A stretch of DNA of 64,000 bases, from contig ML681989.1 in assembly GCA_007922195.1 (NCBI GenBank), positions 45,437,275 through 45,501,274 on the forward strand, read 5' to 3'. The position numbers and the translations under genes are program-made. The notes beneath the pieces were generated by a model. It ran no database searches. It was not told the DNA's origin and worked only from the letters and a program-made list of their open reading frames with translations. Source of the stretch: Podocnemis expansa (Eukaryota; Chordata; Testudines; Podocnemididae). Of the stretch, positions 1-11,400 are shown one piece after another (position 1 is the stretch's first letter; each line of letters begins with the position of its first letter).

Positions 1-296
1 AAACTGATCTAACAATTTTAAATGGATAGGCAGCTTCACCTAGCAGTAAAACATGGGCTGAAATATTTCACAGTCTTAAATTGTTAAAACTCAGCTTTAC
101 AAAGAAGTCATGTTACTCCTGATCCATATGCTTCTATATATTCAAATAAATAGTGGGTGCACAGGAAGAAAGTACTTGCACAATTCCCTTAATAATAATG
201 GTAGCTGATCACTTTCACTACCATAAAAATGGAGGTGAAAATGTACTCTTCCATCCTATTGCATGTACATTCATTTTAATTTTTAAAATTTTTGCA

Positions 297-1425
297 CAGC
301 GAGATTCACAGTTTAAAGTCAGAAGTCAAATCATCTAGTCTGACCTCCTGTACAGACCAACACCACCCATCCAGCATCTGCACTCTAAACTTGACAACCA
401 AAATTAGACCACAGTATCATAGCCCACAGGATACTAGACTTTCATGCGCCCAAGGCAGAAGATAAGAGGGAGTGAGATTCATTAGTGCCCAAAACCCCTA
501 CAGTGGCAGGTAAATAATTAGGTGAGAGATATATACAGAAAATCCTGGCAAATGACCCATGACTACACACTGTGGAGAAGGGTGAAAGAAAAGGTCAGCA
601 AGGTCATTGCCAATTAGACTTAGGGGAAAAAAGTCTTTTCAGATCTGGTGACCTTTTAGACCCATGTGAGCCAGAATCAGCTACCCAAGCACCTGAGGTA
701 GAAAGAGTATGTTCACTGCTCCCTCAGTGCTCCCTGTCCTATGAAACCTCCCCACCACGGCCACTCCTGAGGATTCAAAGGAAAAATATAAAACATAGCC
801 TCCCAGGATAAACTGATGGGACGAAAAAGGTGGCCAGCAACAATCCTGAAGCATGAACTTTTAGGAATGTAAACCATAAATGGGAAAAGTGCCATAGGGC
901 TGTTGAATCCTGCCTCCTGACATCTCAACCAACCCCAATAAATAATTGCACTCCCGCATTTATCCAGCCTTCTCTGAAAAACAATTAAATTGTGTGCCCC
1001 CACAACTCCTAGTGAGAGACTGTGCCAGACCCTCACCCCTGAGGTTGTTTAAATTGTCTTCTAACATTCACCCTGAATTTATTCAAGGCCAGTTTAGATC
1101 AATTCTTTCTTGAGCCAACATTGCCCATTAACCTAAATAGCTCTTCACACACCCTAGTGTTTCATATCCCTAATGTATTTATTCATAGAGAAATAAGATC
1201 CCCTCTCAGCTTCGTTTTTGTTAGTCTAAACAAGCCAAGCTCTTCCAGTCTCCTCTTATGATGAAGTGGGATTTTCTTCCACGAAAGCTCATGCAATAAA
1301 TACATTTGTTAGAGTGACACAGGACTCCTTGCTTGTTTGTTTTACTGAACTAGATTAAAACGACTGCCCCTTTGGATGCTGGCAACTGATCATCCTAGTT
1401 GTGCTTTGTCAATACCCAATTCAAT
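297..1425 (-). mobile_element. CR1-type LINE 3' region, decayed and split
   Basis: Read on the plus strand, this has the antisense look of a CR1 3' end, including 'aaacaagccaagctcttccagtctcctctta' (split here only by spacing) and 'gatcatcctagttg', which are widespread in sauropsid CR1 3' regions. The element is interrupted at 1258-1375 by a PLE tail, after which the CR1 text resumes. It is decayed, so no open frame is expected. The assignment rests on remembered family sequence; the boundaries are approximate. Confidence 0.6.
1258..1375 (+). mobile_element. Penelope-like element 3' tail (solo)
   Basis: Short 3'-end copy with the block order seen in all PLE tails here: tgatgaagtggg, a short loop, ccacgaaagctcatgc, aataaat...ttgttag, cacaggactcc, and a final 'ctgaactag...cccctttgga'. 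It is inserted in an antisense CR1. The same tail follows recognisable PLE coding sequence at 21.7, 31.4 and 46.0 kb, which is why these solo tails are called PLE. Confidence 0.75.
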
Positions 1426-2087
1426 TGTAAGGAATTGCCAGTCTATTTTCTTTTTCTTTTCCCTTTATTTTTCTTCTTGTCTTGATATTTTAAAGCCCCA
1501 TCATAATCAAAATATATCCAGATCCAGATGTAGCAAATGTTTGAAGCCTGGCCATGGTTAGCAGATTCCCACCTACAAAGCTTTAAAACACAGAGCAATA
1601 CGTTCATTTAATAAAGATGATCTGCATGTTCTTGATTTCCTGGAAAGAGCCCTGAGCTCATGGAAGGTGGGTAGAAGGACAGTAAGGTTGTGAATATAAT
1701 TACATTGATGTCAAAGGAGCACTCAAAGACTATGGTGAAACAACCATAAAATAACACCCAGAAGGAAATTAACCATTTTGTATTCTGTACTGGTTTTGGA
1801 TGATGTTCAATCACTGAAAGAATAGGATAAAAAGAACACAGAATAATTAATTACCCATTCACTAATACAGCAGGAACTGTCTGGGGAAAAAATTAGTATG
1901 TGGTCATTAATTAAAGACTCTTATAAAGCATACTCACAAGAGGCCTGAATTATTACTGTACAGGCACTCTGAAATATAGCATTTCTCAAGCTTTTGGGTC
2001 CTTAACTTTGTGACCTTAAGTGTATTAATATTTTGCCTTTATTTGTTTATATAAAATAAACAATACACATACATCATGAACTGAAGT

Positions 2088-2098
2088 TGTGTGTGTGT

Positions 2099-2129
<31 letters not shown>
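2088..2129. repeat. (GT)n(AC)n self-complementary microsatellite
   Basis: A GT run of about 13 bases is followed directly by an AC run of about 29 bases, so the tract can fold back on itself. It lies in intron 15 about 275 bp downstream of exon 15. Confidence 0.95.
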
Positions 2130-2132
<3 letters not shown>

Positions 2133-2404
2133 TATGTATGTATTAGATATATTATGTGTATAATAAATATATGTAAACGACAGACAAAATATGTTAAAAG
2201 AACACCACTAGGGCTGCAAAGGCAAGGAGCACCCGTATAGTGGATAAGCTCCATGAAAAAGCAAAATCAGTCAACAGTTAACACTTTCCTGATACCAGTC
2301 ATCCCAAAACACATAGAAGCTGTTCAACTAGCTGAACCCAGATGGCAATTACACTCATGTATGAAGAAAGCAAAACATAAAGCTGAACAATGGAAAATAC
2401 ATAC

Positions 2405-2512
2405 AGCCAATTTCTGCAGACTGGTAAGCATTTCATTCTGATCTTTAAAGCCAGTTGTTTGAATCTTGCTCATTGCATGCTCTTTCTCTGTAAGCCATGA
2501 ATCAAAAAGGCA
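2405..2512 (-). CDS. DMD: Dystrophin exon 15 (coding, 108 bp)
   Basis: Minus-strand exon of 36 codons, beginning CLFDSWLTEKEHA and ending MLTSLQKLA. It matches the start of dystrophin spectrin-like repeat 3 (human codons about 569-604); the TTGFKDQNEML segment is diagnostic. The acceptor is tttctttcag at 2513-2522 and the donor is GTATGT at 2399-2404 after GCT. The length of 108 bp equals the known exon 15 and both ends are phase 0. It is the last dystrophin exon visible. Exon 16 (expected to begin with the VLKADLEKK-type segment) was not found in 1-2404 and presumably lies beyond the window edge. Confidence 0.96.
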
Positions 2513-2607
2513 CTGAAAGAAATTTAAGATAAGGAAAAATCTTTAGCAAAACCATTCAGAACTTAAATTTTTGAACAATGTTCTGGTTTATAACTGCTAA
2601 TGTTCAC
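2513..2607 (-). other. DMD: DMD intron 14 (95 bp, complete)
   Basis: A complete minimal intron between exons 14 and 15: GTGAAC donor, no repeat inside, a pyrimidine tract (ttatcttaaatttctttcag) and an AG acceptor. Intron 14 is known as the shortest intron of human DMD (about 107 bp), so its small size is conserved here in a gene otherwise full of multi-kilobase introns. Confidence 0.95.
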
Positions 2608-2709
2608 CTGCTCCTCAGCAAAGTTCTGCCACTTTCGAAGAATATCCTGAAGAAGGACCCAGCGATCCTCTGTCCATCTACAAATAGCTGCCCACCGATC
2701 TCCGAGATT
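2608..2709 (-). CDS. DMD: Dystrophin exon 14 (coding, 102 bp)
   Basis: Minus-strand exon of 34 codons, from NLGDRWAAICRWTED to RKWQNFAEEQ. It contains the paired Trp-rich segment RWAAICRWTEDRW that closes spectrin-like repeat 2 and leads into repeat 3. The acceptor is ctttttag at 2710-2717 and the donor GTGAAC follows CAG at 2608. The length of 102 bp is the known exon 14 length and both ends are phase 0. It is separated from exon 15 by only 95 bp, mirroring the known very short intron 14 of mammalian DMD. Confidence 0.97.
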
Positions 2710-5335
2710 CTAAAAAGAAAGCAGGACATTCAGCTCTTAGTAAACATTTAGTGTTACTGATGGTGATAATATATTCTTATGGCACTGAAAATCTTGATGA
2801 AAACACTTTGATAACCCTCCCTTTTAAATCCAACTCTTTAAAAAACAGAACACTTTGTGTGTTATCCTGAAGTGGTATCATTATTGTCTGAAACAGAATT
2901 TGAGTGTAAAGAATTTGTGAAGTAGTAAAGCCCCAAAAGGGCAGCAATTTAAAAACCAATATATAGATAATATATCTCCATTAAGACTGATACCACTGCA
3001 GTTTCTAAACTTGATGGTGCCAAAAACATAACAACTTGAAATGTAATTAGGATTGTCCAAAAGGAATGATTATCGTGTAAAGTCCCAGATGCACTTAGAT
3101 TATTCCTATCTGCTATAGGATAGCACTGTCAGCATAGTAGATCAAAGACCTTTACATTTCTACAATGTTCCAGAGATAATTATTGAAGCAAAAATTCTCC
3201 AAAGCACTAATTAAGCCCTTTTCTATTGCCTAATGGTATCAGTATGCCTGCACACTACCATATGAGACTGTTGCATGAATTATGTTTTAAAAGCACATTC
3301 TCACTTTTTTTAAGCAGAAATTCAGAACTCTCTCTCATTTGCTTACTTCACAGACAAATATCTACATCAGGAGATAAGTGGTAATATAGGTGCAGAGGCA
3401 TCACAAGAGGGGGGCAAAAAGAAGGAGCAGGGGTTCCACCAATAATTATCTCCATTGCTGCCACTGGCTTCCTTCCCAGCCCTCCACTCTGGGATTTCTT
3501 CCACTAACCCCTTCCGCAGCATCTTTCTGCCAGGGTGGGAGTTGGCCTGAGCGCAGCTGAAGGGATGTACTCAGGAAGGCTTTCACTCCTTCTAAGCCTC
3601 ATTAGATGGCTCCCAGGGTGGGTTTGGTGCTTGGGACAATAGGGTGGTGGCATGGGGAGTAAGGCTGATGTTTAAAGTTCCCCTCCAAAAGTAGTCACTT
3701 TTAAATCATTGCACACGCTCCTGTATAGATGTGATTGTACACGGTGCTGCAAAGCTTTTATTGCCATGAGTATAAAATGAGAACATTATTCATGACTGCC
3801 CCAAGTGAGTTATTCAAGTCTTCCCAAACAAATAGGAATAAATTGTTGGTATTTATCAGAGCCCATGCCATCATACATTTTCCTATCTTTACCTCACGCA
3901 CATATTCTGTGGCAAGGGATCTTTTTCAATTTATTAGTACATTAGTAATTACAGAAAGTATTGTATCCATGGTTGGGATTGTGATTCATGATAATAAATG
4001 CATAGTATCTGAATAGCAACTTTAAAAACAAACAACCCCACCACCCAAAACCCCAGTACAGTGCAAAAATGCCATGGCCCTGCAGCAGGGGTACAGGGTC
4101 CACCAACACTGGAAAGTAAAATTTGCAAGAATGTTATGTCATGCCTAACAGTAAAGTAGAAGGCACACGTCAGATGTTGTTTGACTGTGTGGTAAGGTGT
4201 GACGGTGGCCGCACACTATGGAAGAAAAGTTACTTAATTCAGGAATAAATGTTAAAGATGTCAAATGAACTATCTCCTTTATATACACTGAGATCTTATA
4301 CTGACAGTTTAGAAGTATGAAAAATCTTTTTAGCAAGTACAGTAGATTTAAAACATTGCCATTTTTCCCACCAGCACACGGATGTGGTACAATAAGTCTG
4401 GGGAAAATCCCTTCCATAACATCTGAATGCATAGATATAAACTAAGTTGCTGGGATTTTTTTTGAATTCAGATTCATGATACAGTTCATGATCTCAGTAT
4501 TTTATTGAATAGTATCTTAGCAGATGCTTGTCTGGTTTCAGTATCAAATCTAGGAAAATAATGGATAAAAATGTTTTCCACAAATATCCATTTGACTTTT
4601 TAATTCATTCATTTTAGACACATCCATGCCTCTTTTCTGTTTGGCTTCCACAGAAATTAATGTCATCAAGTTTTACAAGTTCACTTAATACATTTCAAAA
4701 GCTTCTGACTTTAAGCATCGATTGAAAACTATTCACTAAAATTAACACGCAAGAACATTTGCCCCTGAAATGCAATCCAATAAGACAAAAGGCACAATCC
4801 CTTACTATGTATGTGACCCATTCACAACTAAGCAACAATTCTCAAACATAATGAGTATTTACAGAGAATTACTGACCATAAATGCACTAGGGGAAAGAAA
4901 ATGGGGGGAAGAGGGAGACACAAGTTTGAAAGATGAATTCAAGAAAAGTCTAAACTCTTTGTGAATATTCTATGAACAGACAAAGACAGGATAAATGCAA
5001 TTAATACATTGTTACTCTAATTATTTACTCAACTCTGTTCCTTCTATCTATAAGCCCTAACGTGTTCTGGATGGGCCAATTCCATGATATGAATGGGTTC
5101 TGTAAAAATGCAATCCTAAAGAAAAGAGCAGTTTTTTCAGCTGCCTTCTGTGGCCCAATCTACTTCCAAACTCAGGACTGCCTGTGATGTGGCCTGGATT
5201 ACGGGACCATTTATGATATTATTTAACATCAATATTTCAAAGTTACAAGACATCATAGAGATATGCCATGTCAAGTACCATTGGAACGGTTATAATTTGC
5301 TAGGAAGGATGATATTGTTTATGTGCATATGTTAC

Positions 5336-6357
5336 ACCGTATATAATAGGGTATAAGCCGATCCAGGCACAAGGTGACACCTCAATTCTGAGCCCAAAAA
5401 AGAAGCTAAAATTTGTGACCCAGGTATAAGCTGAGGTCCCCTTTTGGCCTTGGCTCCTAACCTCCCACCCAATGATGCTGGCTTCCTCTGGAGTTTGACA
5501 GCTTCCCTGTCCCAAAATCTCTGCTGCTGCTTTTCCCTTGCCCCCTTTCCCCTGCTGTCCATTCCTCACTCCTGCTCTCCTGCTCTGACCTTTCCTCACT
5601 TCCCTCACCCGTGCTGCCCCCTGTGCCGCCCTTTCCTCACTGTTGCCCCCTTGCTCCCACCTGCTCTGACCTTCCCTCATTGCTGCCCCCCCTGCTCTGC
5701 CACTTCCCAACTGCTGCCCCGCTGCTCCTCCTGCTGCCCCCGGCTCATCACTGCCACCCCCCTGCTCCCTTCTCAGTTCCCTGCTGTTGCTCCCCTGTTC
5801 CCCAACACCTTTCCCCGTCACCCCCAACCCCTGTGCCACTCTTCCCAGCCTGCCAGGTGCCCCCCCCCAATCCTCAGTCCCTGTTGCTGCTTCCCTGGGC
5901 TCCCCAAAAACCCTGGGTCCTCCTGCCGCTTTCCCTGGACTCCCCGACCACCCCCCAGTGCCCCAGCCCTGCCACCCCTTCCCTGGCCTCCCTGAACCAC
6001 CCCTCCCCCCCCAAAACCCTCCCGGCCGTCCCATCACTTTCCTCAACTCTCCGGCCCCCAGTCCCGGCCGCTGCTTCCCTGGCCTCCCTGAATCCCCCCC
6101 TCAATGTCCAGGCTGCCCCCCCAGGATCCCCTTACGTGGCTACTCCAGACGCCAGGGTCCCCTCCTCACTCCAGCCCCAGCCCCGGCCAACTGCCCAAGA
6201 TGGCCGCCCAGCAACACTGAGGCTCCAGCCTGCCACATGGTCTGGGAAACTCCTGGGCTGGGCTGTCTACCGTATTCTCTTGAGTATAAGCCCAGTGCCT
6301 GTTTTCAAGCCAATTTTCAGGCACAAAATTTTTGGCTTATAGGCGATGATATACGGT
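5336..6357. mobile_element. Non-autonomous TIR element with C-rich core
   Basis: Both ends carry matching inverted termini: ACCGTATATAATAGGGTATA at 5336 and, on the minus strand from 6357, ACCGTATATCATCGCCTATA, each continuing into AGCC. The right end is a compact hairpin with a second internal copy of the terminal motif at 6269. Similar 'gtataagccga' elements are common in turtles and other vertebrates. I do not know the superfamily with certainty, and no clear target duplication is visible. The interior (5470-6240) is a C-rich tract on the plus strand with low-complexity CCCTGCT-type units. It creates long but meaningless frames of 183-248 codons on both strands, rich in Pro/Ser or Gly/Arg. 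Confidence 0.65.
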
Positions 6358-6439
6358 ATTTGTATTGGATATTATTGATATGTGTGTAACTGTATTTCAA
6401 CCTGTATTATGTTTCTGGGCATGGTCGCAGGCACCACAG

Positions 6440-7090
6440 CTGTAGCATTAGCTGCTCAACAGCTCGTTAAGGGAACTCAGAGGTCCAACATGCCCAGGAA
6501 AAGAACTCAGGGGCGACACTTTATAAGTCACCAGGACTTATGTGACCCTGGACTCTATTTTATTTCTGTAAACATCCACAAGCAGCATGGAAAAGGCCAA
6601 AGAGCATAAAAGACAGCTGCACCACATCCATTTTGTCTTCAGACTTCAGCCTTTAGCATCTACCTTGTCTGGATCAACTCCTCTACACTGAAGCTGTGAA
6701 ACAAAGGCCTGAGCATGGATATACACCAGACGGACAATACAAGCCTGCACATTGCATATTTCTACTGGAAACCTGATATATATGGAAATTCAAATCATTT
6801 GTATGTTTCAGCTTGCTTTAATCCTTTTAAATTTTCCCTTAAGTTTCTTTCCTTTTCTAATAAACTTAGTTTTAATTATTAAAGGATTGGCTGGCAGCAT
6901 GGTATTTTGGGTTAGATCCAAACTTATATTGATCTGATAATGTGGCTGACTCTCTGGGGTGAGGAAAACATTTTTGGTAAAGAGCACAGGATTTTAAATA
7001 ACTTAGCTCTTCACTGGACCCACCCTTTGTTGAACTGGGAGCCAGAGACCGACGTGCAGTAAAGGGCACCGTATATTTTGTTTTAGTTTC
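6440..7090 (+). mobile_element. Possible LTR-like or other retroelement fragment
   Basis: Sequence with TATA-like boxes (ttataagtc at 6521, cataaaag at 6605), a polyadenylation signal (taataaac at 6858), and the phrase 'aaaggattggctggcagcatggtattttggg', which I associate loosely with turtle repeats. No TG...CA ends or target duplication could be fixed, and no coding sequence is present. The boundaries are guesses. Confidence 0.3.
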
Positions 7091-8314
7091 TTGATAACTA
7101 GTGGAGGAATCAGAAGTATTGTTTGTAGCTAGTTGGGAAGTCTGACTTCAGTGTCACCCACCAGTGCTGGGAGAATCAGCTCTCCTTTTGCAGCCTAACC
7201 TGACCTTGGCATTTTCAGTCAGCAGCTACTCTAGGTGTGGGATGGGTCATACTGACCCTCAGACTATCTAGCTACCTCATTCTCCATGCCCAGTATACTC
7301 CCAACTGTTTCTTCACTCTGATTTCTTATGAACCAATCAAAACCCGCCGACAACCCCCCACCTCCCAGCAACACTAGTTCTCTCCTGGTTGTTCTGCTTG
7401 CCTATTGTAATGTAGATCAGCCAAGAGTCCATCATCTATTCTTTCTGATTGCTTGGCTCCTTACTTTAATCCCATCTCTGACCTAAGAGGCTACATCTGT
7501 CTTGCAAACCTGACACTGGTGATCACAGCTAATTCCCACAGATAGAGATTGTCATTGTTATTTATTAGCTGCCAAAGTATAATACACAAGATTCAATATA
7601 TTCAACAGAAGAGGGCTAATTACAGCCTCTAATGAATGTCATGACCAAATGCTAACTCTGGAGTAACTTGTGTTGATATTTAAAGAAAACCTGACAATCA
7701 ATTTCAACTGACATTTTGTTTACTTCCAGAAAAGAATGAACACTTTTTTTTTTTTAATATAATGATGATTTTCATTGCAGTTTATCGGCGATGAGTATGT
7801 TCAAAGGCTCTTAAAAAATCAGGTCACAAAAGTGTAAACAGAAGGATTCCGTAAGAAACATGATGCATGATGTCACCTAGGTTAAAATTTTGTAACTCTG
7901 ATTCAGCACAAAAAATCCTTCTGTGCTCAGCCTGCTCCTCTTTGACTACGCACATGTAGATCAATAATGGAAATTAATCCTCGCAAATCTCTTAATTTAC
8001 TCTCATTAAACAGGCTCATGTTCTGTTTCGAACTGCGATGCAAGCAAGCCTAACAAATTCTTTACTAAGAAAAAAACATCCATTTTTGCTCAGACAAGGC
8101 CCTGTGGAAATCTGCCATGATATAAAGGAAGGAGATTTAGATTCCTGTAAAAGCTACATTTTCCCAACTGACTGACTGACCTGAACTGTAAGGGCTGCCA
8201 AGCACCAGTTACTCAAGCTTTCATCTCACCACATGTGGTAGAGATGAATGTTATGGACATCAAGGCAGGGTTTGGGCTTGGAATACATTTACCCCAGTAG
8301 TCTAATTAGTTGGG

Positions 8315-8375
8315 TGTAATCCTAACATTACTAAAATCAATGGCAAAACTCCCATTTAACACCAATAGAATTCCA
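8315..8375. repeat. Short common sauropsid motif (aaaatcaatggcaaaactccca)
   Basis: Resembles the widespread 'tcaatggcaaaactccca' interspersed motif of sauropsid genomes. A similar piece occurs at 41262-41310. The family is not identified. Confidence 0.35.
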
Positions 8376-9929
8376 TCCGTTTTATTTTTTACTGGCTTCC
8401 ACATGGTACAGCCTCTGATATGGAATATAGTGAGAAACCATGTCAACATACTATGTACTTTTTTCCCCTTGCAAGGAATAGGATTGTAGTATACACTTTG
8501 TGACACTATTGTTTTTACACCAATTTAGGGGGGAGCACAGTGAAAGGATAAAGACAAAGAAGCACTGGGGAGGAGGGGGCGAGACAAGAAAAACCACACA
8601 CACATGCCATGGAGGCCACAACCATGGTTTTGAATGTACCCAGACTTAAACCCAGTCAGAAATTCTCTAATAGAAAGTTATTCTTATGTTACAGAATCCT
8701 TATTTGTCTAACAAGCAAGATTTTGTGGGGACAATTTGATTTAACCAAAGCTGTGATTGGACACTGGCAACTTTAGAAAACTGCCTGCTTTCTTGACAGC
8801 TCACTTGGTGAGGTGCTGGAAAGCTCGAACTTCCAGGCTTCCAGGTACCCTTCAGACTGCCAGAGGAACACCCTTGAGCCAGGATTCCACTCCCTCTCCT
8901 AGAGAACTTTGAATTTCTGGTTTTCCTTCCAATTAGAATGAAATTGAATTATGAAATATTAAAATCCTTTGCAAAACAGAATTACCTTTCTCCACACAGC
9001 ATTACTTAAAATCATATTTCACTGTACTATTTAAATCTTCAGCCCTTGACCATCACTTGTGCAGGTATACATTTTTCTGCCTGCTAGCCAAAGCCAATAC
9101 ATGTGTGTGCCTTTTAAGCAGTCCAGTTTGCAAGCATTATTATTTACACTAGCAGAACCTGATGGTTACAAAATCTAATGCCTGTCATGTTTGAAGACTA
9201 TTGAAAGGGCTTGTGCAAGCATTAGAACATTTAGCAGGTGCTTGTATCTGTAAAGTGAAGGCACAAGTACGTGTCTAGTGCATGTGCTCAGCTGGCAAGC
9301 TCTCCCCTAATCAGCAAGCTTAAATGTCATCTATATTTTTTAGATCAGTCACAAGTGAATTTGGTTTAGAATGTTGTGCCATCTCCACTCCTAGTTACAA
9401 TAGGTTATTAATACATACCTATTGTGAAGTAGAGATGGTTGATCTATAATTATTTCTGAATACTGGATATGACCTGACCATTTGAGAGAGTTGTTCTACG
9501 GTTATATTGGATCATTGGAATGCTCACTGTGTGCATAGTGTGGATTAGTTTAAATAGCAGGGCTGTTACAAAATTAGTAGAAAGAAAACAAATAGCTCCA
9601 GATAATCAACCTCCTAGTAAACACAGCAGGGGTGAATAAGAGAATGCGCCTGAGCCATTAGCTGGTAAGATGTTACCTCCAGGGCCCAGCCAAAGTTATA
9701 AGACTTGCTCTGCCAAAGCCGAGAATCAAAGAGATGCTCGACAGTAAAACAGTCACGCTCAAGATGGGGGGCAGGATGCAGTTATCAGGAATCTTTCTGT
9801 GGAGAATAAACTGAGAAAGACTCCCTTGGCAGATCTGAAGAAGAAAGCCCCATATGGCCCACTACCATGGTGGGGTAGGGTTGATATTAAAACAGAAATG
9901 TCTTGATTTTTTTGTTGTCTTAAAATCCC

Positions 9930-10165
9930 TTGACTCTTATGACACTTAAAAACTAAACTTTATTTGCTGCATGAGCTTTTGTGGGAGAAAATCCCACTTC
10001 ATCAGATGCTTTGAAGAACAAAACATATCTTCAAAGCATCTGACAAAGTGGCATTTTCTCCCACAAAAGCTCATGCAACAAATAAATGTGTGTCTTTAAG
10101 AGCCACTGGAATCCTTGTTTGTTTTACTGAACTAGGCTAACATGGCAGCCGTTTTGGAACTTTAC
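9930..10165. mobile_element. Two PLE 3' tails head to head (hairpin)
   Basis: A minus-strand tail (about 9930-10017) and a plus-strand tail (10028-about 10160) face each other. The inner arms 9959-10017 and 10028-10086 are complementary over 59 bp with four mismatches and are separated by a 10-bp spacer. Only the plus arm runs on into the usual end (cttgtttgttttactgaactaggctaacatggcagcc). The arrangement would fold into a long hairpin in the pre-mRNA. Confidence 0.8.
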
Positions 10166-10539
10166 TCTTACATTATGCTTTCCACTCCAATGGTTTAGAT
10201 TAAACAATACTTTGGTTTGAGAAAGGTGTCTGGTCACTGGCAGAAACCACTAGTTACAAGCTTCTGAAAGGAACATTTGCAAATACTGAATTCGGTTGGC
10301 CTTGCTGAATTGTTATGGGTAGACTTCAAGGTGCTGTAGCCTGGAACTTGGTTTAAGATATGAGAAGTGCAGGATTTCACTCTGAGAAGGTGAAGGTCTG
10401 GTGCCTAACAAAGACCAGAGAGGAGCCAGAAGTACACTAGCACTGTAACAGTGCCATCTATATCACACATTCATATGATATATCATCAATATAAAACCTG
10501 TGCAACACATCTAACCTGCATACAATTGGTGCTTTACAG

Positions 10540-11400
10540 ATCCAGTTTCATAAAGCTGAAAACAGTTATGAGTAAACTGATTCAGGAGGAAGAATTTAAA
10601 TTAGAAAAATGTGAATGTTAATTGGAAATCATGCAACATCACCTTAGTAGATGCCCAGAAAGCCACAACTGCATAATCAAGGAAGATCAAGGAAGTTGTC
10701 AGTGCTGAATTACATTGGATGTGGGGAAAAAAGTGTCATTTAATTAAAAAAAAAAAAAGAGTTCTTGATAGTAATGAATATAAATCAGAAGCTAGCAATT
10801 ATGGAAAATGATAAGGAAAGCAAAGGAACAAAAGAGAAATAACCACCAGCAGAATTAAGGACAATAAGGGGGTTCCCCCTTTGTTTAATTAGCAAAAATC
10901 AAAACCATATTAAACTTTCATCAAACAGTTTTAATAGAACTTGAGACAACCACTGGATTGTTAATACTGATTTTCAGCAAGTCTTGAAATCTGGGGAAGT
11001 TCCAGGAGGCTGAAAGTTAATGTTTTGCCATTTTAAAAAAAAAAGGGGGTGGGTGGGTAAGTGTGGTAATCCAGATAATCAATCCCAGACAAATAACTGA
11101 GGTGCTGTTTGAGACTTGATTAATAAAGAATTAAAATAAAGTAATGCAATTAAGACAAATTAATATGGGTTTATGGAAAATAGGTCTTATCAAACTAACT
11201 TTCAACAGTCAGGGTAATTAACCATTGGAATAATTTACCAAGGGTCCTAATTGATTCACCATAACTGGTCATTTTAAATAAAAAAATAATTTTTTTTCCA
11301 AATGATGGCGTTCAGGAATTATTTTGGGGAAGTTCTATGCCTTGAACTACACAAGAAGTTGGACAAGATGATCACATTGATCCCAGAGCACTTTCCTTTC
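10540..11400 (+). mobile_element. CR1-like LINE ORF2 remnant and 3' region
   Basis: Decayed plus-strand LINE sequence. Upstream text such as 'gatgcccagaaagccacaa' and 'gaaatctggggaagttccaggaggctgaaag' corresponds to the polymerase linker region of CR1-like elements. The downstream end has 'ggaataatttaccaagggtc' and 'ggacaagatgatcacattgatccc', typical of sauropsid CR1 3' regions. Stops and deletions occur throughout. The family call rests on remembered sequence. Confidence 0.5.

Larger units (their letters stand above)
1..2404 (-). other. DMD: DMD intron 15, 5' part
   Basis: Partial intron downstream of exon 15 in gene order. 1-296 and about 1430-2080 hold only AT-rich sequence with nothing recognised. 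The rest is a split CR1 fragment, a PLE tail and a TG/CA tract, listed separately. Confidence 0.9.

Noticed and set aside
1..2404. DMD exon 16
   Set aside because: No minus-strand segment matching the expected start of exon 16, with acceptor and donor, was found. It is probably outside the window.
5300..6389. Several overlapping long frames (183-248 codons) on both strands
   Set aside because: Proline/serine- or glycine/arginine-rich translations of a low-complexity C-rich tract inside a TIR element. No domain, no start context, and equally long frames in opposing strands.
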